Source: Eutreptiella sp. 'Long Island Sound 2002'
Lineage: Eukaryota > Euglenozoa > Euglenophyceae > Eutreptiales > Eutreptiaceae
Direction of reading: 5' to 3'
Assembly: GCA_964036045.1 (NCBI GenBank)
Contig: OZ038399.1
Span: 24,374,044-24,438,043 of the forward strand
Length of the DNA: 64,000 bases
Shown: positions 59,221 through 64,000 of the stretch, piece by piece
How the letters are laid out: every line of letters starts with the position of its first letter
Numbering within the stretch: the stretch's first letter is position 1
Program-made: the position numbers and the translations under genes
The notes under the pieces: generated by a model
Told to the model about the DNA's origin: nothing
The model's database searches: none
What the model saw: the letters and a program-made list of their open reading frames with translations, nothing else

Positions 59221-61020
59221 ATGGGTCCACAAACTCAGAAAAATACAACTGTGATCACCACAATACCTCTTCGTGCAAACAGTTGGGGTGTTGGTGACCA
59301 CAATTCACCTTTGAACATGCCCAGGCGTGCCCGCCCCCACCACACCCACCATCAGTGCTTGGTCATCGGCACCTGCAGAATCCCCCTGACATCCATCACA
59401 GGAAATGCGGCGAGTCGGTGACACACGCTGAAGTTCAAATACGGCGCTGGAGGAGATATAAGCCGTATCTTGGCCAGAAATCCCAACCATGGTCGTCACC
59501 CCAGGCATCGCGCCCACAACACCTGCAACCCATTTCTGTTTGAATGAGGCCGGGGACACCGAGGGTCATGATCACTGAGCTGGTGTGACCAGCATGACTT
59601 TACACCCCCCCCCCCCTCCCCTTTAGGGTGGAAGGTGGACCAGGAGATCCAGCGGCTAGTGAGATAGTAGAAACTAAGAATTTGACGGTGGGGCCTTGGA
59701 TGGGGATATTGTTGGGGAGGGGGGGGGGGGGGGTGATAAACTCCCCAGAGGGGGGAAAAAGAAGGCGGGAGGGCCCCCTTACCCCACACACACAAAGGGT
59801 ACATTTGCCCGGCGCGCCCGGCATCCAAATCAATGTTCCGGCCCACAACGCTCAGCACCTCCGCTGCACGGCAAGGAGTTGGTTGCTTGAGGCCTTGTGC
59901 TGCAAAAATCATGTTTTTTCGCAGAACTGATGCTGGACCACAGGTGGCCAAAACGGGTCGCGTTCTCGGCCCATTTCCCACCCGCTTTTGATTCCAAATT
60001 AGTGTGTAAAGTACCCGGCGACAGGCGCACGTCGAGTGAATTGTGAACACCCTCCACCGGCTCACCCTTAGTTAAGGTCAGTGTCCCGTAGGGGGGGCCG
60101 TTATATGGGGTATATTCAGGAAGCCCTTGAAAAGGGCTATTTGGAACTCCCGGCTCTGCATGCGTAACTGACGATATGTCGGAGATTTTCGTCCGCTTTG
60201 GATGGTGCCTATGTTGCCTTCCTGCCTTTTTTTGTCAGCATGCAGCTACCATCAACAACCGGCCGGGCGTATATCTCCAACATATTGTTCCGATGCTGGA
60301 AAAAGGTGAGGGGCAGGCGGGTGGCGTGAAGGGGCATGGCGTTGTGCCGGCATTCAAGAGCACAGGCCTCCCGTCGAGAGGTATGCCCCTCCCGGCACAA
60401 ACTGGCTTGTAATTCACACCCACAACACATGTGTTCAAGTTGAGCACCGGAAACATGCTCGATTTGTGCGATGCCCCGAGGAGGGGCCCCTGGCGCATGC
60501 ACCGTCCCGTCCAAAATACTGCAAACCCCCCAACAGAACGATTCATGCGTCAGAATATGTGGGAATGCCTCGGTGCTTGTGCACCTGCCCATTGATGTAA
60601 TGATCTGGTCTCTCAACCGGAGCACTGGAGGAGCATCCGAAAAGGCACCGAACGACCTGAAGGCAGTCCCCCCGCCAAGTGCCAAAAGCATCAATCGAAT
60701 GGCGGCCCCCGGGGTAAGGGGCACGTTGGCGGAGGCACCTCCGTTCCCCTCCCGCGGGGCAATCCACGGCCGCCCGTTCACCGTCGCATTAGACTCTCTC
60801 TACAGTCGCAATGCGCACTAAGACGGCGGGGCTACATGAGCACAGGGGGATACCGCTGGTACCCCCCGAGCGACACCCCCCCCCCCCCCGAAGGAATGCT
60901 GAGTTAATCCACGTGGGCACAAGACGCGGCCAGCACAAAAACGCAGAAAGAAAATCGGCTCGTCAGTGGCCTAAAAGATAGGTACCTTTCTGTCACAAGA
61001 GCGAGACACAGAGGTGTGGG
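59221..61020. other. Interval upstream of the LINE, no assigned gene
   Basis: Contains C/G runs at about 59606, 59720 and 60880. Minus-strand frames at 60209-60781 (190 codons) and 60235-60546 overlap in different registers. The second contains NTCVVGVNYKPVCAGRGIPL. Neither matches a family I know. Confidence 0.35.
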
Positions 61021-61137
61021 CAGGCCATCAACACGCGAAGCAATGGGTCGCAGCGGTACGTTCAAAACCACCGCCAAGCTGGTACCATCGGACCTAAATT
61101 GTTAACTACATATCGACTTCACATATAGCGGGAAACG
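61021..61137 (+). pseudogene. Possible end of a LINE endonuclease domain
   Basis: In a frame different from the reverse transcriptase, the plus strand reads KLVPSDLNC, a stop, then LHIDFTYSGKRDPP. LINE endonucleases end with an SDH.P box followed by a strand and a short linker. Here the His of SDH is Leu and a TAA interrupts, so it would be dead. Confidence 0.3.
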
Positions 61138-61140
61138 TGA

Positions 61141-64000
61141 TCCCCCCTCACAGGGGATCAATGGTGGGAAGAGGCGCTGAGCTGCATCCAAAAGAAGGCG
61201 AGCAGCCATCAAAGGGAACATAAAAACAAAAAGCAGTCGGTAGAGCTACAAGCCCTACGGTTCCTGCGTGGCTCCACGAGAGACTCTGTCGCACCAACGG
61301 TCTACCAATTTCTATCATCACTAGGGATTGCAGCAATAGATGCGGCAACAGCCTACACCCTCCTGGTGGGGGTGTATGAAAAGGCTCAGCGTGACAGAAC
61401 GGGCATGGAAAAACTGTCCAAGCTCAAGGGGGTGATCACGACCGGGGAAACTTCAGGAGATCTGAGAACGCAAAGGAACGAATTGTATCGGTTAATGCGG
61501 GAGTTGCAGGAGCGAAAGAAACTTCAGCAGCTGGTATCCAGGACAGGCTCGGCGATACGGGGGGCAAAGGCGGTGGCAAAAGAGCCGGTGGACCATTGGG
61601 ACAAAGTGTCCACCCCGACGGGATCCACGGAAGAAGATTGTGTGGCCTATCTGAAGTCGTTAGGAGTGGAACAGCGGTTGCGCAAGGCAGGTCGACTTCT
61701 TTTCAAGCAACTATCCCTGGACATAGTTCATGAAGGCCTTAAGAGGCTGAACAGCAACAGTTCCCTCGGATTGGATGGTTTCTCGGCAAAATTCTTCAAG
61801 AGGTTCTGGGGCATCTTCGAACCGCAAATGTATGACTCAATGAAACGCTTCCTCGAAGTGGGCAAAATGCCGGAGACATGGACCTCGGGAGTGGTGACAA
61901 TGACCCCCAAGACGAAGGCGATGCAGACACCAGATTCGCTCCGACCAATTGCACTTCAAACTACAAGGCAGAAGTGGCTCACCAACATCCTCCTGATCCG
62001 GTTACAGGATGTACTCCTTCACTGCATTCCGTCACAGCAAACAGGTTTCCTTCGACACAGAAGCATACTCCAGCATGTCTATGGGTCAAGGGCACTCTGG
62101 GATGGCTTAAGTGAAGGAGCGGCGTTATCAGTAGACTTCAGAAATGCTTTCCCCACGATGTCTCACGAGATGCTGTCGGCGGCACTGGGTCTAATGTGTA
62201 TACCATTCCTGTATACCTGTCTGATTCTACATCTTTGACGAGCATCGTATCTATACTCCGTTGGAAAAGGATACGTCCCAGGTGTTTACCACCACCCGAG
62301 GGCAGGCACGCGCCAGGGGGATCCACTCTCCCCGGCGCTGTTCTCCCTGGTGGCATCCTTTGTGATTTTTCCACTACAAGATCTGGGTCCAGTGCTGACT
62401 GTCATGATGTATGCAGACGACCTCATCATCTTCTTTGATGGAAGAGCCAACCCACAACTGTTGAAGAGGGTATGGGAAGTTGTTTCACGTTTTGGACAGT
62501 TTTCGGGGTTGAAGGTCAACCTGAGCAAAACGGCAGCGATAGTTCGCAACTGTGGGGGAATGGAGTGGGCGAGGTGCTTTCGGGACATCGGAGTGGATGT
62601 CAAAAACTTCGTCAAGTATCTGGGTGTACGCTTGGGGAATATTCGGCACCAACAAGATGACCAAGGATGGGGGCTGACGATAGAGCAGGCTTTCGCACCA
62701 GCGCTGCAAGAGGCCTTCCGTCGCGCTAGGGTGGTATCCACGCTGCAACTGTCCATGAACGAACGTGCATTCATGCTGACATCATGGATTCTGCCGGTCG
62801 TGGCATGGGTATCCAAGGCATACTACGCCCCAGTCTCGGTGATCAGACAACTGAAGTTGGTGTACCACGTGACTATGGGTACCAGCAGCTGGGGAATCAC
62901 CCTGCCAATCCTCTCACGACCAAGAACGCAAGGGGGACTGGCACTACCAGAACCAGAGCTGTTTCTTATGCACCAGGCAGCGGCTCCGTTCGTCAGCCTG
63001 TTGGGAGAGCCTTACAAATTTCCTGACAAGGCAGTGGAGACCTTCAATGCATGGGCAACCACCATAGGGTTCACACCATCCAAGGACAACCTTCCATATA
63101 TTCAACTGGGCATGGTCCGAACGGCTGATGTAACATTCCTGGGATGGTCGGCAAAGGCACAATCCAACATTCAGCGAGTGGCCCCGCAGGTGGCCCCCCC
63201 GGCAAACCGGGACCGCCTGCCGTTGTGGCACTCTGTGTATTTCCGAAATGAGTTCCACTGCTCCTACTACAACACGAAATTGATCCGGCAGGGGGTGCCG
63301 ACGTGGGGCCAATTCCAATCCTTGGAGGATGCAAGATTGTTCAATGCACTGCCTCGGACATGGAAAGGGGTCTACAATCATGGCGGACGACTCCTCAACA
63401 AAGTCCCGTCACAAGGGGGGTTTGATACCCCCGCAGTGCATACCCAAAACTGAACCACGGCATGGCTCCTCCAGTTCTACGCCTCTCAGCCAGGGGTCCG
63501 CGACCCGCAAACACCGGAGGTATGGGAACAGTTGGCACAGGCACAGCTACCACCGAGGGTTCGGGAGTTTGCGCAAAAGGCGCCGTGGCACAAACTGACC
63601 GTGCATGCAAGAGTCTACAAGAGGTCAGGCACTGACAAGTGCCCGGTGTGCTCACAAAAGGAGACAGTTAAGCACGCGATGGTCGAATGCCCCATGTTCA
63701 AAGCGGCAGCGGCGGTTATACAGCACTACTATGGCCAGGTGGAAACTGATAACGGGACATCCACAGTTCGAGATATGATGGAGTCCGACGACCAAGAATG
63801 GTTGCTGAAGACGAACCAAGGCTGGGCGATGTGGTCAGCAAGAAGTGCCCACTGGCGGTACCGATGCGAAGTCAAGGCAGGAGCGTCGCCGGTGTTCACG
63901 TCATACCTAACAACATGGCTAAGGGAGCTATGTGAGTGGGTGGGATTTTACACAGGGGAGCGCAGGGAACAATGGAAAGGTTTTCAAAAGTCACTGGAAC
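61141..64000 (+). mobile_element. LINE retrotransposon ORF2, reverse transcriptase plus zinc knuckle (partial)
   Basis: Non-LTR elements copy themselves by target-primed reverse transcription. One register is kept from 61141 to the window end, broken only by TGA at 62236-62238 and 63451-63453. In order: linker (DQWWEEALSC); SLRPIALQTTRQKWLTNILL; SQQTGFLRHRSI; motif A LSVDFRNAFPTMSHEML; motif B GTRQGDPLSPALFSLV; motif C MYADDLIIFF with the two catalytic Asp; SGLKVNLSKTAAI; VKYLGVRLG. A zinc knuckle follows at about 63640-63700: CPVCSQKETVKHAMVEC (C-x2-C-x7-H-x4-C, zf-RVT type). The 3' end lies outside the window. With two stops and a damaged endonuclease it is most likely inactive, unless TGA is read through in this organism. 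Confidence 0.85.

Noticed and set aside
61728-63655. Antisense frames up to 176 codons across the LINE
   Set aside because: Shadows of the reverse transcriptase frame.

Overview
This is eukaryotic nuclear DNA, probably from a single-celled alga or other protist. Coding traces are split into short exons with canonical GT-AG borders (66, 96 and 138 nt in the clearest case). The window also holds a LINE-type retroelement, a pogo/Tigger-type DDE transposase relic, long G/C homopolymers and AGT and CA microsatellites. I see no bacterial operons, no Shine-Dalgarno-spaced genes, no rRNA or tRNA genes and no CRISPR array. The exact lineage cannot be settled from the sequence alone.

Region 1 (1-43440) is a mosaic tandem array built from four interchangeable cassettes. 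Module A (about 2.17 kb) occurs 11 times in the same orientation. Between copies lie pieces of a 362-bp satellite unit carrying GGATCC and ATGCAT. At four places a 1.64-kb cassette K is inserted, with three minus-strand exons of a protein-kinase N-lobe. At three places a 0.98-kb cassette D is inserted, with other minus-strand exon-like segments. The repeat periods follow from the combination: about 2995 bp without inserts, 4272 bp with K, and 5228-5253 bp with D plus K. A 1.23-kb unique insert (34351-35583), an internal inversion in A9, a 360-bp insertion in A11 and a block of inverted satellite (38.9-40.1 kb) break the regularity.

Region 2 (43441-47840) is a graveyard of gene and element fragments: a sulfotransferase-like piece, an RNase H-like piece with a frameshift, and a DDE transposase relic. 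Region 3 (47840-49960) is a trinucleotide microsatellite followed by AT-rich DNA with no convincing gene. Region 4 (49964-51390, minus) holds the best ordinary gene, a kelch-type beta-propeller protein with an overlapping upstream reading frame. Region 5 (51400-60900) is dominated by short repeats: a 292-bp duplication, a cluster of perfect stem-loops, a hairpin-forming minisatellite, a CA microsatellite, and a G-run-rich repeat family sharing a GGCGCC palindrome. Scattered relics include a cysteine-rich zinc-binding exon and a possible WD40 fragment. Region 6 (61141-64000, plus) is a LINE reverse transcriptase with a C-terminal zinc knuckle. It is interrupted only by two in-frame TGA codons and runs off the window end.

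Most long open frames in region 1 are by-products of the repeats, not genes. The parts that look truly coding are on the minus strand. The K, D and A cassettes therefore look like pieces of split genes that were captured, shuffled and amplified with the satellite.
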